Shown: positions 8,099 to 15,958, counted from the first letter of the stretch. The stretch: DNA of 21,999 bases from Thiocapsa sp. UBA6158 (GCF_002423035.1 NZ_DIUM01000106.1:53047-75045), one strand, 5' to 3'. Notes: generated by a model not told the origin, from the sequence alone. Numbers and translations: made by a program.

Positions 8099-8116
8099 CC
8101 GGCGTTTGCCGGTTTT
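8099..8116 (+). terminator. Terminator-like hairpin
   Basis: CCGGC, loop GTTT, GCCGG, then TTTT and a G/T-rich tail. The stem is only 5 bp. It sits 480 nt after alr and 100 nt before the next start, so it could be a leader attenuator rather than the end of alr. Confidence 0.28.
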
Positions 8117-8219
8117 GGTTGTCCTGAATGCACGCGTCGAGCCGCTTGAGTGTCGGCGTTTGCTTTTCAGGCTCAATGGTCCTCTGAGCGCGCCTTGCGG
8201 CGTCGAGGAGTATCCGGTG

Positions 8220-8597
8220 ATGGAGTCGATGAATAACACCTTGAATCGTCCTCAGCAGGTGACTAACGCCTCCGTGCGATTGGAAGCGCGGTCCGAGTCG
8301 CGTTCCGACGAGTCCGCGGATCAGGATGTCGTGACGGTGCGTTGCGCCTGCGGTCGCGGCGAGTACGACGCGGCGCGTCTGCGGTTTTTGCGCATGCGCG
8401 AGCCTTCCCAGGTCCGGCTCCTGGAAGACATCCCGCGCTCCGAGGCGGTGCGTCTCGCTGGCGGGCTGCCGTCTTACACCGTGGCGCGTCTGTGCGAGCG
8501 CGTGCCCAAGACCTTGCGTCGGGCAATCGTGCAGGCGCTGCCCGAGGGCAAGCGGCACGGGGTGTCGGTCATCCTCGACTATCGTCGGCGCATCTAG
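8220..8597 (+). CDS. Unknown 125-aa protein, first gene of the rapA unit
   Basis: I do not recognise this family. The frame is open from 7824, but protein-like sequence and a good ribosome site (GAGGAG at 8205-8210, 9 nt before the ATG) place the start at 8220; GTG at 8217 is also possible. The N-terminal third is polar and probably disordered (LEARSESRSDES). The C-terminal two-thirds look folded: VTVRCACGRGEYDAARLRFL with a CxC pair, then DIPRSEAVRLAGGLP, then RVPKTLRRAIVQALPEGKRH and VSVILDYRRRI. The many basic residues would suit nucleic-acid or polymerase contact. The stop lies only 5 nt before the rapA ATG, which lacks its own ribosome site, so translational coupling is likely. Confidence 0.62.
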   Translation: MESMNNTLNRPQQVTNASVRLEARSESRSDESADQDVVTVRCACGRGEYDAARLRFLRMREPSQVRLLEDIPRSEAVRLAGGLPSYTVARLCERVPKTLRRAIVQALPEGKRHGVSVILDYRRRI

Positions 8598-8602
8598 CGC
8601 GT

Positions 8603-11383
8603 ATGCACAGCTTCGTCCCCGGCCAGCGCTGGTTGAGCGAGACCCAAGGGGAACTCGGCCTCGGCCTCGTGGCCGCCGTCGACGGGCGTCGTGTCGAGAT
8701 CGCCTATCGGGCGACCGGCGAGCAGCGCATCTATGCCCTGCCGGACCCGCCTTTGGTGCGTCTGGAGCTGACGGCGGGCGAGCATGTGCGCGACCGAGAG
8801 GGTCGGGATCTTTTGATCCTCTCGGTCGCGAGCGACGCGGGCCTTCTCACCTATCGCTGTGAAGAGCCGAACGGCGCCGTCGTCACGCTTCACGAATCCG
8901 AGCTGGACGACCGGCTCAGGTTCAACCGGCCGCATCAGCGTCTCGTGTCCGGGCGGCTCGACCCGGATCATTGGTTCGATCTGCGCTGGCGGACCTGGCT
9001 CCTGGGGATGCGCGAGGCGGGCTCGCCGGCGCGGGGCCTGGTCGGCGCACGGGTCGGGCTGATCCCGCATCAGCTCGAGATTGCGGCCGAGGTGGCCCGA
9101 CGCGATGCCCCGCGCGTGCTCCTGGCCGACGAGGTCGGGCTCGGCAAGACCATCGAGGCCGGACTGATCCTGCATCGGATGCTGCTGACGGGCCGAGCGC
9201 AACGGGTGCTGGTGATCACGCCCGAGCCGCTGCTCCACCAATGGCTGGTCGAGATGCGGCGACGCTTCAACCTGCGTGTCGCGCTCTTCGATCACGAGCG
9301 CTTCGAGTCCATCTCCGAGCCCAACCCCTTTCTCGCCGATCAGCAGGTGCTCTGCAGCCTGGATTGGATCATCCGGTCGCCCGCCGCAAGACGGGCGCTC
9401 GTCGAGGGTCAATGGGACCTGCTCGTGGTCGACGAGGCACACCATCTGGATTGGTCGGAAGCCGTTGCCAGCTCCGAATATTGCCTGGTGGCCGAGCTGG
9501 CCGAGCGCACGCCGGGCGTGCTGCTGTTGACGGCGACACCCGAGCAGTTGGGTCGCGAGGGTCATTTCGGCCGGCTGCGGCTACTGGATCCGCAGCGTTT
9601 CAGCGACTATCCCTCCTTCCTTGCCGAGGAGGCGGGCTATGTCCCCGTCGCAGCCGCCGCCGCGCACCTGCTCGAGGGGCGGGGGCTCGGCGATGCCGAT
9701 CGGAGTCTCATCGCCTCGCTCTTGGGCGATCTGAACGGGCTGGATGCGGAGACCATCATCCAGCGTCTGCTCGATCGCCACGGGACCGGGCGGGTCATGT
9801 TCCGCAACACGCGCGCGGCCATCCCCGGTTTTCCGGGACGCGATCTGCTGCACTATCCATTGCCGGAGCCCGAAGCCTACCGAGCGCTTTCGAGCAACAT
9901 GGACTCGCGCCTTGCACCCGAGCGCGCGCATGGCCCTGCTTGGACGGACGTGGACCCGCGTGTGGACTGGCTCATCGAGCTGCTGCGCCGGCTTCGCCCC
10001 GAGAAGCTGCTGCTCATCTGCACCGCGCCCGACACGGTCCTGGATCTGCGGGATGTGTTGCTGCTGCGTGCCGGGATCCACGCGGCCGTGTTCCACGAGG
10101 AGATGGAGATCCGCGAGCGTGACCGGGCGGCGGCTTATTTCGCGTCCGCGGAGGATGGGACTCAGATCCTGCTCTGCTCGGAGATCGGCAGCGAAGGTCG
10201 CAACTTTCAGTTCGCTCATCATCTGGTCTTGTTCGATCTGCCGCTGGATCCCGACCTGCTCGAGCAGCGCATCGGACGTCTCGATCGGATCGGGCAGACG
10301 CGGCGGGTGCAGATCCATGTCCCCTATCTCGCCGGCGGTCCAGGCGAGGTGCTGTTCCGTTGGTATGCCGAGGGGTTGCATGCCTTCTCGGCCATCTGTC
10401 CTGCCGCACCGTCCGTCTACGCGCGGCTGGGCGAGGACTTGATGGCGGCGCTCGCGGATCCGCAAGACGCCGACGCCTTGATCGCGGAGGCCCGCGCGCT
10501 GAGCGCGCGCATCAATGCCGAGCTGGCCGCGGGGCGCGATCGTCTTCTCGAGCTGCACTCGCACCGTCCGGAGCGCTCCGCCGCCCTGGTCGAGGCGATC
10601 GAGCGGGCCGACGCGAACAGCGACCCGGCCGACTATCTCAAGCGCTTCTGGGACGGTTTCGGTGTCGAGTACGAGTCCGCGCCGGGCCACGCATTGGTGG
10701 TTCGCCCGGGGGCGCACATGCTCCAGGAGTCCTTCCCCGAGCTGCCCGAAGAGGGCCTGACCCTGACCTTCGATCGGGGCACCGCACTCTCGCACGAGCA
10801 CTGGGAATTCATGACCCGCGAGCACCCGATGGTGCGTGCGGCGATGGAGCTTCTGAGCGCCTCCGATCTCGGGACCTCGGCCCTGACGATCGTCCGCGAC
10901 CCGCGTTTCAAACGCGCCAGTCTGCTGCTCGAGGCACTCTATGTCGCCGAGTGCCAGGCCCCGGCCCATCTCGAGGCGGGGCGCTTCCTGCCGCCGACCC
11001 TGCTGCGGCTCGTCATTGACGAGTCGGGTGCGGATCTGGCCGAGAGGATCCCGCACGAGGACCTGCAGGGTCATTGTCTGAACCATAACCACAAGCTCGC
11101 CCGCACCCTGCTGGAATCGCGGGGCGAACGGCTGGTGTCCATGATCGAGACCGGCGAGCGTTTGGCGCGCTCAGCCGTGGTCGACCTGCGTGGAGATGCG
11201 GTCGCGCGGATGCAGCGCCTGCTGGGCGAGGAGCTGGACCGTCTGCGCGACTTGTCGCGGGTCAACCCGAACGTGCGCCGGGAGGAGATCAGCGCGCTCG
11301 AGGGCCGACGTGAACAGCTCGTTCAGGCGTTGGAGAAGACCCACCTGAGACTGGACGCGCTACGTCTTGTCGTGACCGGTTGA
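8603..11383 (+). CDS. rapA: RapA (HepA), RNA polymerase-associated SWI2/SNF2 ATPase
   Basis: RapA binds core RNA polymerase and recycles it from stalled post-termination complexes using ATP. The 926 aa compare with 968 in E. coli and align from end to end. The N-terminal Tudor-like region begins FVPGQRWLSETQGELGLG. Walker A is LLADEVGLGKTIEAG with K182; the DEAH box is VVDEAHH (275-281), followed by LLTATPEQLG. The helicase C-terminal motifs are GSEGRNFQF (about 529-537) and QRIGRLDRIGQ (about 554-564). The C-terminus ends LRLDALRLVVTG. The ATG at 8603 gives the family N-terminus; the same frame stays open further upstream but that part overlaps the 125-aa gene and is arginine-rich. Its TGA (11381-11383) lies inside palindromic element C. 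Confidence 0.97.
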   Translation: MHSFVPGQRWLSETQGELGLGLVAAVDGRRVEIAYRATGEQRIYALPDPPLVRLELTAGEHVRDREGRDLLILSVASDAGLLTYRCEEPNGAVVTLHESELDDRLRFNRPHQRLVSGRLDPDHWFDLRWRTWLLGMREAGSPARGLVGARVGLIPHQLEIAAEVARRDAPRVLLADEVGLGKTIEAGLILHRMLLTGRAQRVLVITPEPLLHQWLVEMRRRFNLRVALFDHERFESISEPNPFLADQQVLCSLDWIIRSPAARRALVEGQWDLLVVDEAHHLDWSEAVASSEYCLVAELAERTPGVLLLTATPEQLGREGHFGRLRLLDPQRFSDYPSFLAEEAGYVPVAAAAAHLLEGRGLGDADRSLIASLLGDLNGLDAETIIQRLLDRHGTGRVMFRNTRAAIPGFPGRDLLHYPLPEPEAYRALSSNMDSRLAPERAHGPAWTDVDPRVDWLIELLRRLRPEKLLLICTAPDTVLDLRDVLLLRAGIHAAVFHEEMEIRERDRAAAYFASAEDGTQILLCSEIGSEGRNFQFAHHLVLFDLPLDPDLLEQRIGRLDRIGQTRRVQIHVPYLAGGPGEVLFRWYAEGLHAFSAICPAAPSVYARLGEDLMAALADPQDADALIAEARALSARINAELAAGRDRLLELHSHRPERSAALVEAIERADANSDPADYLKRFWDGFGVEYESAPGHALVVRPGAHMLQESFPELPEEGLTLTFDRGTALSHEHWEFMTREHPMVRAAMELLSASDLGTSALTIVRDPRFKRASLLLEALYVAECQAPAHLEAGRFLPPTLLRLVIDESGADLAERIPHEDLQGHCLNHNHKLARTLLESRGERLVSMIETGERLARSAVVDLRGDAVARMQRLLGEELDRLRDLSRVNPNVRREEISALEGRREQLVQALEKTHLRLDALRLVVTG

Positions 11384-11465
11384 ACCGCGTCCGATGCCGC
11401 ATGTGCGTTTAGCACATAGCCGCGGGGGTACGGCTCCTACAAACGCTGGAGTCGACGCGGTTCAA
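11380..11465. repeat. Palindromic element C, overlapping the rapA stop codon
   Basis: TTGAACCGCGTC (11380-11391) and GACGCGGTTCAA (11454-11465) are perfect 12-bp inverted repeats. The rapA TGA is 11381-11383. The centre (about 11417-11442) contains AGCCGCGGGGGTACGGCTCC followed by TACA, close to the GTAGGAGC...GCCGCG type of repetitive palindrome common in gammaproteobacteria, so this may be a nested pair of repeats. The element lies between convergent genes. Confidence 0.72.
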
Positions 11466-11488
11466 GAAATTAAAAAATTAATTTTCTT
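11464..11488. terminator. AT-only imperfect hairpin between elements C and C2
   Basis: AAGAAATTAA (11464-11473) and TTAATTTTCTT (11478-11488) form an almost pure A/T stem-loop in otherwise GC-rich DNA, flanked by runs of A and T. It sits exactly between two GC-rich palindromes at the meeting point of convergent genes. It may supply U-tracts for termination from both sides. Confidence 0.35.
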
Positions 11489-11496
11489 AAACTTTT

Positions 11497-11567
11497 CTGA
11501 ATCGCGCCCGGCGAGGATCTCTCGGGAACACGACGAACCGCGATTAAGCGCTCGGGACGCGATTCAG
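11497..11567. repeat. Palindromic element C2, overlapping the Slp gene stop codon
   Basis: CTGAATCGCG (11497-11506) and CGCGATTCAG (11558-11567) are perfect 10-bp inverted repeats, extended by CCC and GGG with a one-base shift. The minus-strand Slp gene stop (TGA, 11566-11564) lies in the right arm. The arms are a diverged version of elements A to D. An internal GAACCGCGATTAAG (11534-11547) is a further half-site-like sequence. Confidence 0.6.
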
Positions 11568-12196
11568 AAGCCCAAGCCGATTCCTCCGCCGATGCCCCCG
11601 AAGCCTCCGCTGCCGATCCCGATTCCGAGATAGGGCCTCAGGCGCGGCGTCCATCCGCCTTGATCTTCTGCAGTCTCGTCGGGCCAGAGGCGCACCACGG
11701 CGTCGTCCAGAACCGGAAAACGGTAGCCTGCCTCGCCGACCTGACCGTCGCGCACCTCGGCGATGCGGCCGGTGACCGTGATGCGACGGCCCGCGCGATA
11801 GTCCGATGGCTCGAGGAAGCCCGATTGGCGGGCAATGAACCGACCGATGGGTTGCCCGCTCGTCGTGGGTTTCCCGCAGCGATCGAGCCGGTAGCCGATC
11901 GTCTCGATCTCGGTTTCTCGGGCGAGGTTGCGGGTCGCGGCGATCACGCCTCCCCAGGTCACGACCACGCCTTCGCCTTGGCCGAGCGAGGCGACACCCT
12001 CGGGCGTCAGCCCCGAGGCGCCGACCGGTGTCGAGCAGCCTTGCTGGCTCGCACAGCCGGTGAGCAGCGCGAGCCCGAGAATGAATCCCGCGAGCACCCA
12101 TCTTATCGACCCGCCGCGGTTCCGCGGCGCGGGCATGCGTCTCGTCGGTCGGGATCTCGTCGGCCAGGCCGTGCCCGATTGTGGTTCCGTGCTCAT
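11564..12196 (-). CDS. Slp-family outer-membrane lipoprotein with glycine-rich tail
   Basis: Slp-family lipoproteins are small outer-membrane proteins often linked to starvation or acid stress; the exact function is unclear. This one is 210 aa. A hydrophobic stretch (32-46) leads to the lipobox LLTGC with lipidated C48. The Slp domain shows VVVTWGGVIAATRNL (77-91), then IETIGYRLDRCGKP, GRFIARQSGFLEPSDY and AGYRFPVLDDAVVRLWP. The C-terminus is a glycine/isoleucine-rich tail (GIGSGGFGGIGGG). The start at 12196 has GAGGTG overlapping the stop of the preceding gene, leaving 12 nt between the two; an internal ATG at residue 21 would give a more usual signal peptide. Two Slp genes in tandem suggest duplication. 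Confidence 0.82.
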   Translation of the reverse strand: MSTEPQSGTAWPTRSRPTRRMPAPRNRGGSIRWVLAGFILGLALLTGCASQQGCSTPVGASGLTPEGVASLGQGEGVVVTWGGVIAATRNLARETEIETIGYRLDRCGKPTTSGQPIGRFIARQSGFLEPSDYRAGRRITVTGRIAEVRDGQVGEAGYRFPVLDDAVVRLWPDETAEDQGGWTPRLRPYLGIGIGSGGFGGIGGGIGLGF

Positions 12197-12208
12197 CTGT
12201 GTGTCACC

Positions 12209-12760
12209 TCAATACCAGGGGCCGTACCAAGGACCCGGCCAAGGCCCGTACCAGGGTCCATACCACGGGCGATACCAGGGATAGTCGTACGGCGATACAG
12301 GGACGACGGGCGGCGGGTTCGGCCAGAGATACCAGACATCGGCAGCGACGACCGGATAGGGGTAGGGATAGTCGCCGACGTCGCGTGTCTCCATCCGAGC
12401 CAGCGGGCCGACGACAGTCAAGCGACGTTGCTTCGGATACTCCGCCGGATCCCTGAAGCCCGGCATCTCGACGATGAAGCGACCCGGGCCGCGGGAGCGA
12501 TCGTCGGGCTCGCCGCTGCTGTTCAGGGGTCTGGCAAGAATCTCGATCTGAGTCGTCTCCCGGGCGTTGTGCACGTCCAGGATGCTGCCGCCCCAGCGCA
12601 CGCGCTGCCCGATGAAGATCTCGCGCTGTTGCTGGACCTCGGTCACGGCGGGCGAGGGCAGCACCGGGTCGCGGATCGCCTCGGGCACGCCGCTGGTGGC
12701 GCATCCGCCGAGCAACAGCAGGGCGAGGATCGGGAGCCGGAGCGAACGGAGTCGGGGCAT
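12209..12760 (-). CDS. Slp-family lipoprotein with Trp/Tyr/Pro/Gly repeat tail
   Basis: The chosen start at 12760 gives 183 aa beginning MPRLRSLRLPILALLLLGGC, a compact lipoprotein signal with lipobox LLGGC and lipidated C20. The frame is open to 12877, but the extra 39 residues resemble no signal peptide and overlap the Trm112-like gene. The Slp domain has RVRWGGSILDVHNARETTQI, then EILARPLNSSGEP, GRFIVEMPGFRDPAEYPKQR and ADVWYLWP. The last 24 residues are a repeat of PWY and GPW units (YPWYRPWYGPWYGP and onward), strikingly aromatic. It sits just upstream of its paralogue on the minus strand with a 12-nt gap, so they are co-transcribed. The tail is not a normal part of Slp proteins. Confidence 0.8.
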   Translation of the reverse strand: MPRLRSLRLPILALLLLGGCATSGVPEAIRDPVLPSPAVTEVQQQREIFIGQRVRWGGSILDVHNARETTQIEILARPLNSSGEPDDRSRGPGRFIVEMPGFRDPAEYPKQRRLTVVGPLARMETRDVGDYPYPYPVVAADVWYLWPNPPPVVPVSPYDYPWYRPWYGPWYGPWPGPWYGPWY

Positions 12761-12842
12761 CGGGGCACAGGTCGAAACGCGGTCCGCTATCCGACCCGGA
12801 GTCGCATCAGGTGCGCCGGCGGAGTCGATCGCGCCTCCGGCG

Positions 12843-13064
12843 TCACGGATGGCTGTGCTTGCCGGAGCGGCGTTCACGGTAGACCTCGAGCTCGTCGGCG
12901 GAGAGTGGTCGAGCCTCTTCCTCCAGCATCACCGGGATATCGTCGCGAATCGGATAGGCGAGCTGCGCCGAGATCGAGATCAGCTCTCCGCGCGCCTTGT
13001 CGAAGATCAGCGGACCCTTGGTGACGGGGCAGACGAGGATGTCGAGCAGTTGCTTGTCCAGCAT
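12843..13064 (-). CDS. Trm112/YcaR-family (UPF0434) small protein
   Basis: This 73-aa protein matches E. coli YcaR and the Trm112 fold: MLDKQLLDILVCPVTKGPL, then LISISAQLAYPIRDDIPVML, then EARPLSADEL. The bacterial members often sit with lpxK and kdsB; neither is here. The first cysteine is C12 in CPVTKG. The usual second cysteine of CPxCxG is threonine, a variant I recall from other proteobacteria, so classical zinc binding is unlikely. The frame opens at 13100, but GGAG lies just before the ATG at 13064 and the family N-terminus starts there. It is followed 82 nt later by the Slp pair on the same strand. Function is uncertain. Confidence 0.83.
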   Translation of the reverse strand: MLDKQLLDILVCPVTKGPLIFDKARGELISISAQLAYPIRDDIPVMLEEEARPLSADELEVYRERRSGKHSHP

Positions 13065-13399
13065 GGGTGATCTCCGCGAATCTGTGGTGATGGATCGCAT
13101 CCCGGGATGCCGGTTCTCACGCGGCCGGGGCGCGACCCGAGACTGATCTGTGAGGGGCGGTCCGAACGGCTGTCGGTCTGCGCCCGAGCGGCCATCCGAA
13201 AGTCGGTGCCTGATTCTACCGCCCCGGGACGAGGCACAACCAGCGCAGGTTGGCCGGGATGCTCGACCTCATGGCTTGAAAACCCGGTCGCTTCGCTACA
13301 TCTGCACAGCGATAGGACGCGTCGCGAACGCCGTTCCCGCAACCCTTCCCCCGGAGTCACCCGCGGATCGGATACTGTCGTCCCTCAGCCCGAGATCCG
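13065..13399. other. Divergent intergenic region, Trm112-like gene and hydrolase
   Basis: These 335 nt separate divergent genes and should hold both promoters. I found no convincing -35/-10 pair and no operator-like repeat. TTGAAA at 13276 has no good partner at the right distance. Confidence 0.45.
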
Positions 13400-14980
13400 A
13401 TGCATCCCTCAGACACAACCCCTGTCGGGCAGAAGCGCGCCGGCATCGTCGGTGCGGTGATCACTCCCGTCATTGTAGCCGTCATTGCGGTCTGCCTGTT
13501 GGCGGCCGGATTGTTGAAGCTCGAATCCGCCACCCGGGGGCTGTCGATCGTCCAAGTGCAGGAGGCCGGTGTGCCCATGACCCTGTATCGCCCCGCGGGC
13601 GATGCGCTTGCCCCGGTCGTGGTCATCGCGCACGGGTTCGCTGGGTCTCGTCAAATGATGCAGGCGTACGCCGTGACCTCGGCACGCAACGGCTATATCG
13701 TCGTCACATTCGATTTTCCGGGGCACGGGCGCAATTCCACACCGTTCGTTGCCGACCTGGAAGACCAAGCGACCCGGTTGCGCCTTCTGACGGACGCGCT
13801 CGTGCCGGCAGTGGCCCTGGGTTTGCGGCAGCCCGGAGCGGACGGTCGGCTCGCACTGCTCGGGCACTCGATGGCGGGCGATGTCCTGGTGCGCTTCGCC
13901 GAGTCTGCGCAGATGCCGGTCGCGGCCTCCGTGCTCGTCTCGCCCTATCTCTCGGAGGATACGGACACCGCGTCCCTGCGCAATCTACTCTTCGTCTACG
14001 GCGACCTGGAGCCCGAGATGCTCCATGGACAAGGACGCGCGGCCATCGCCGCGGTGACGGGCAGCGAGGTCGAGTCGGGACGGACCTACGGCGACCCGAA
14101 CGACGGCAGTGCGCGGCGTCTGGTGCTCGCCCCCGGCGTCGAGCACATCGGGGTGCTGTATGCGCAGAGTGCGTTGGCCGAGTCGCTGGCCTGGCTCGAC
14201 ACGACGTTCGAGCGGGACGGCAGCGGTTTCATCGACCGGCGCGGCACGGGCTTGGGGCTGCTCTTTCTCGGCATCCTCGCTCTCGCGTGGCCCTTGTCCC
14301 GACTTCTGCCCCGGGTGGTCGACCGGCCGCACGGTGCGGGTCTGAGCTGGCGGCGGTTGCTGCCGGTCGCCATTGCGCCGGCCGTGCTGACACCGCTCAT
14401 CCTTTGGCGCGTCCCGAGCGACTTCCTCTCGATCATGCTCGGGGACTATCTTGCGCTGCACTTCGCCGTCTACGGCATCCTCACTACAATCGGCGTATGG
14501 ATCATGCGCCCCGCGGTGCCGGCTCGGCACGGCCCGGTGAGCCGATCGGCACTGGCGATCGCGATCCTCGGCGTCTCGGTTTACACGACACTGGCCTTCG
14601 CGTTGCCGACGGATCGGTTCGTGACGGCATTGCTTCCGGGTTTGGAGCGCCTGCACCTGGTGCTGGCGATCCTCGCCGGAACACTGGTCTATTGTCTCGC
14701 CGACGAGTGGGCGACCCGTGGACCCGGGGCGGCACGCGGTGGATATTGGCTGACCAAGCTCCTCTTTCTGATCTCGCTGCTCGCCGCGGTGGCGCTGAAC
14801 CTCAACGCGCTGTTCTTTCTGGTCATCATCGTGCCGGCGATACTGGTGCTGTTCTTGATCTACGGTCTCATGAGCGGTTGGGTCTACCGCAGCACCCGTC
14901 ACCCCGCCGTTGCTGCCGTTGCGAATGCGATTGCATTCGCTTGCGCCGTCGCCGTGACCTTCCCGATCGTCTCGATTTGA
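13400..14980 (+). CDS. Alpha/beta hydrolase joined to a multi-pass membrane domain
   Basis: The 526-aa protein has three parts. One membrane helix lies at about 15-38. A serine-hydrolase domain (about 50-270) has oxyanion-type HGFAGS (78-83), the nucleophile elbow GHSMAG with S157, and a likely catalytic histidine H249 in VEHIGV. A C-terminal half (about 283-522) has around eight hydrophobic helices. The substrate is unknown; a lipid or membrane-associated ester is plausible because both ends are membrane-embedded. With one helix before it, the hydrolase domain probably faces the periplasm. A longer overlapping frame on the same strand (13150-15105) is arginine-rich without motifs and is a shadow. 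The Shine-Dalgarno is weak (GAGAT). It seems to stand alone. Confidence 0.83.
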   Translation: MHPSDTTPVGQKRAGIVGAVITPVIVAVIAVCLLAAGLLKLESATRGLSIVQVQEAGVPMTLYRPAGDALAPVVVIAHGFAGSRQMMQAYAVTSARNGYIVVTFDFPGHGRNSTPFVADLEDQATRLRLLTDALVPAVALGLRQPGADGRLALLGHSMAGDVLVRFAESAQMPVAASVLVSPYLSEDTDTASLRNLLFVYGDLEPEMLHGQGRAAIAAVTGSEVESGRTYGDPNDGSARRLVLAPGVEHIGVLYAQSALAESLAWLDTTFERDGSGFIDRRGTGLGLLFLGILALAWPLSRLLPRVVDRPHGAGLSWRRLLPVAIAPAVLTPLILWRVPSDFLSIMLGDYLALHFAVYGILTTIGVWIMRPAVPARHGPVSRSALAIAILGVSVYTTLAFALPTDRFVTALLPGLERLHLVLAILAGTLVYCLADEWATRGPGAARGGYWLTKLLFLISLLAAVALNLNALFFLVIIVPAILVLFLIYGLMSGWVYRSTRHPAVAAVANAIAFACAVAVTFPIVSI

Positions 14981-15084
14981 TGGCCCCAACAACCTTATTT
15001 ATGCCGTGGATTCGGGCCATGCCGTCAGGCGGTTGCGCGATATTTTTTGATCCTGCGCAGGCTACTCTTGGAATCTGCTTTCGC

Positions 15085-15152
15085 GTAAACTACCAAAAGC
15101 GCTAAGGTTTACTGGAGCAGCGACATTGACCGCAGCCTGTACCTTAGGTCAA
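15085..15152. promoter_or_regulatory. Two inverted repeats in the leader of the hemerythrin-like gene
   Basis: GTAAAC (15085-15090) pairs with GTTTAC (15107-15112), and TTGACC (15126-15131) pairs with GGTCAA (15147-15152). Such spaced half-sites could be operators. Each is only 6 bp, so chance is possible. I could not place a convincing sigma70 promoter. Confidence 0.25.
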
Positions 15153-15227
15153 CACAAAAACTCGGCCGTCCGGCCGAATCGCCTTGAACCACCAAGTTTA
15201 TTACCTATCGACCGGAGGAGCTTTAGC

Positions 15228-15674
15228 ATGGTCGCATTCGCCGAATTACACGCGCAGAACCACAAGATTACGGAACTCTCGAACGTGTTTCTCTATTTGG
15301 TTCGAGACCGCTCCATGTGCGATACGGATGTCACCTGCGACGTCTTCTTCGATTTGACCAATCGCGTCAAAGAGCACATGGAGCTCGTGGATCGGGAGAT
15401 CTGCGGTCCGCTCATCTCCAATCCGGATCAAAAGGTTAAGAATACCGCGAATCGTTTTCTCTCCGGCTCGACCGAGATCAAACGCATCTTCAATGCCTAT
15501 GTGAAGCAGTGGTGCTCGCAAAAGCGCCGCTCCTTGACCATCGATGATCATCCTTCCTTTCTGCAGGATACCGAGCAGATGTTTGCGCTGGTGATGGATC
15601 GGATTCAGCGCGAGACGGAGCATCTCTATCCGCTGATCCGTAAACTCGAAGGGGCAGACAAGCAAGTCGCGTAG
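15228..15674 (+). CDS. Hemerythrin-like (HHE-type) helical protein
   Basis: This 148-aa all-helical protein carries the spacing of a hemerythrin-like bundle: LHAQNHKITELSNVFLYL with H8 and H12, VKEHMELVDREI with H50 and nearby acids (E52, D55, E57), and RETEHLYPLIRKL with E131 and H132. H108 is a further candidate ligand. Hemerythrins bind a non-heme di-iron centre and sense or carry O2 or NO. The assignment is from helix and His/Glu pattern, not a confident family match; some expected ligands are not obvious. Cysteines at 31, 37, 59 and 96 are unusual and could be redox-active. The start at 15228 has GGAGGAG (15214-15220), 7 nt upstream, a strong site; the upstream extension to 15126 is not needed. 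It stands alone. Confidence 0.6.
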   Translation: MVAFAELHAQNHKITELSNVFLYLVRDRSMCDTDVTCDVFFDLTNRVKEHMELVDREICGPLISNPDQKVKNTANRFLSGSTEIKRIFNAYVKQWCSQKRRSLTIDDHPSFLQDTEQMFALVMDRIQRETEHLYPLIRKLEGADKQVA

Positions 15675-15684
15675 CGGAGTGATT

Positions 15685-15704
15685 CGGCGGCCTCTGCGCC
15701 GCCG
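15685..15704 (+). terminator. GC hairpin after the hemerythrin-like gene
   Basis: CGGCGGC, loop CTCTGC, GCCGCCG: a perfect 7-bp stem 11 nt after the stop codon. The downstream bases (TGTCTCC) are only moderately T-rich, so intrinsic termination would be weak. Confidence 0.4.
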
Positions 15705-15958
15705 TGTCTCCTGGCTCTCGACCACGACCTTGACCTGAATTCCGAGCGGCACGCGGCTGCCGACCTTCTCGCATGCCTCGAAGCGGCTCGGTGTCCAGGG
15801 GGCCGCGGCGCCTTGGATCTCCTCCTCTCGTCGACCTGCTCCAGATCATCGTGCAAGCGCTGGAGGATCTGCAGGCAATCGGCTCACGTGGCGCGGAGCG
15901 CCACCGGGCATGCGTGACACCGCAGAGCGAATGTCACGAGTCACGGAGGTTTCGATTC

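Larger units (their letters stand above)
7671..8219. other. Gap between alr and the gene preceding rapA
   Basis: About 550 nt without a credible gene. An open frame runs from 7824 into the next gene but is arginine/serine-rich before 8220 and looks like read-through. The stretch has a 16-bp perfect palindrome (7911-7926) and a terminator-like hairpin (8099-8116). A short imperfect direct repeat is also present: GTGCCGGCGTTTGC near 8096 and GTGTCGGCGTTTGC near 8151. Confidence 0.5.

Noticed and set aside
7824..8219. Upstream extension of the 125-aa gene
   Set aside because: Composition is arginine/serine-rich, and a clear GAGGAG ribosome site points to the start at 8220.
8342..8602. Upstream extension of rapA
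   Set aside because: The added 87 residues are arginine/alanine-rich, overlap the 125-aa gene, and the family N-terminus begins at the ATG at 8603.
11660..13024. 454-codon plus-strand frame opposite the Slp and Trm112-like genes
   Set aside because: It is antisense to three genes with recognisable motifs and ribosome sites; no family features.
13150..15105. 651-codon plus-strand frame, longer than the hydrolase gene it overlaps
   Set aside because: It is arginine/alanine-rich without helices or motifs, while the overlapping shorter frame has a nucleophile elbow and clear membrane segments.
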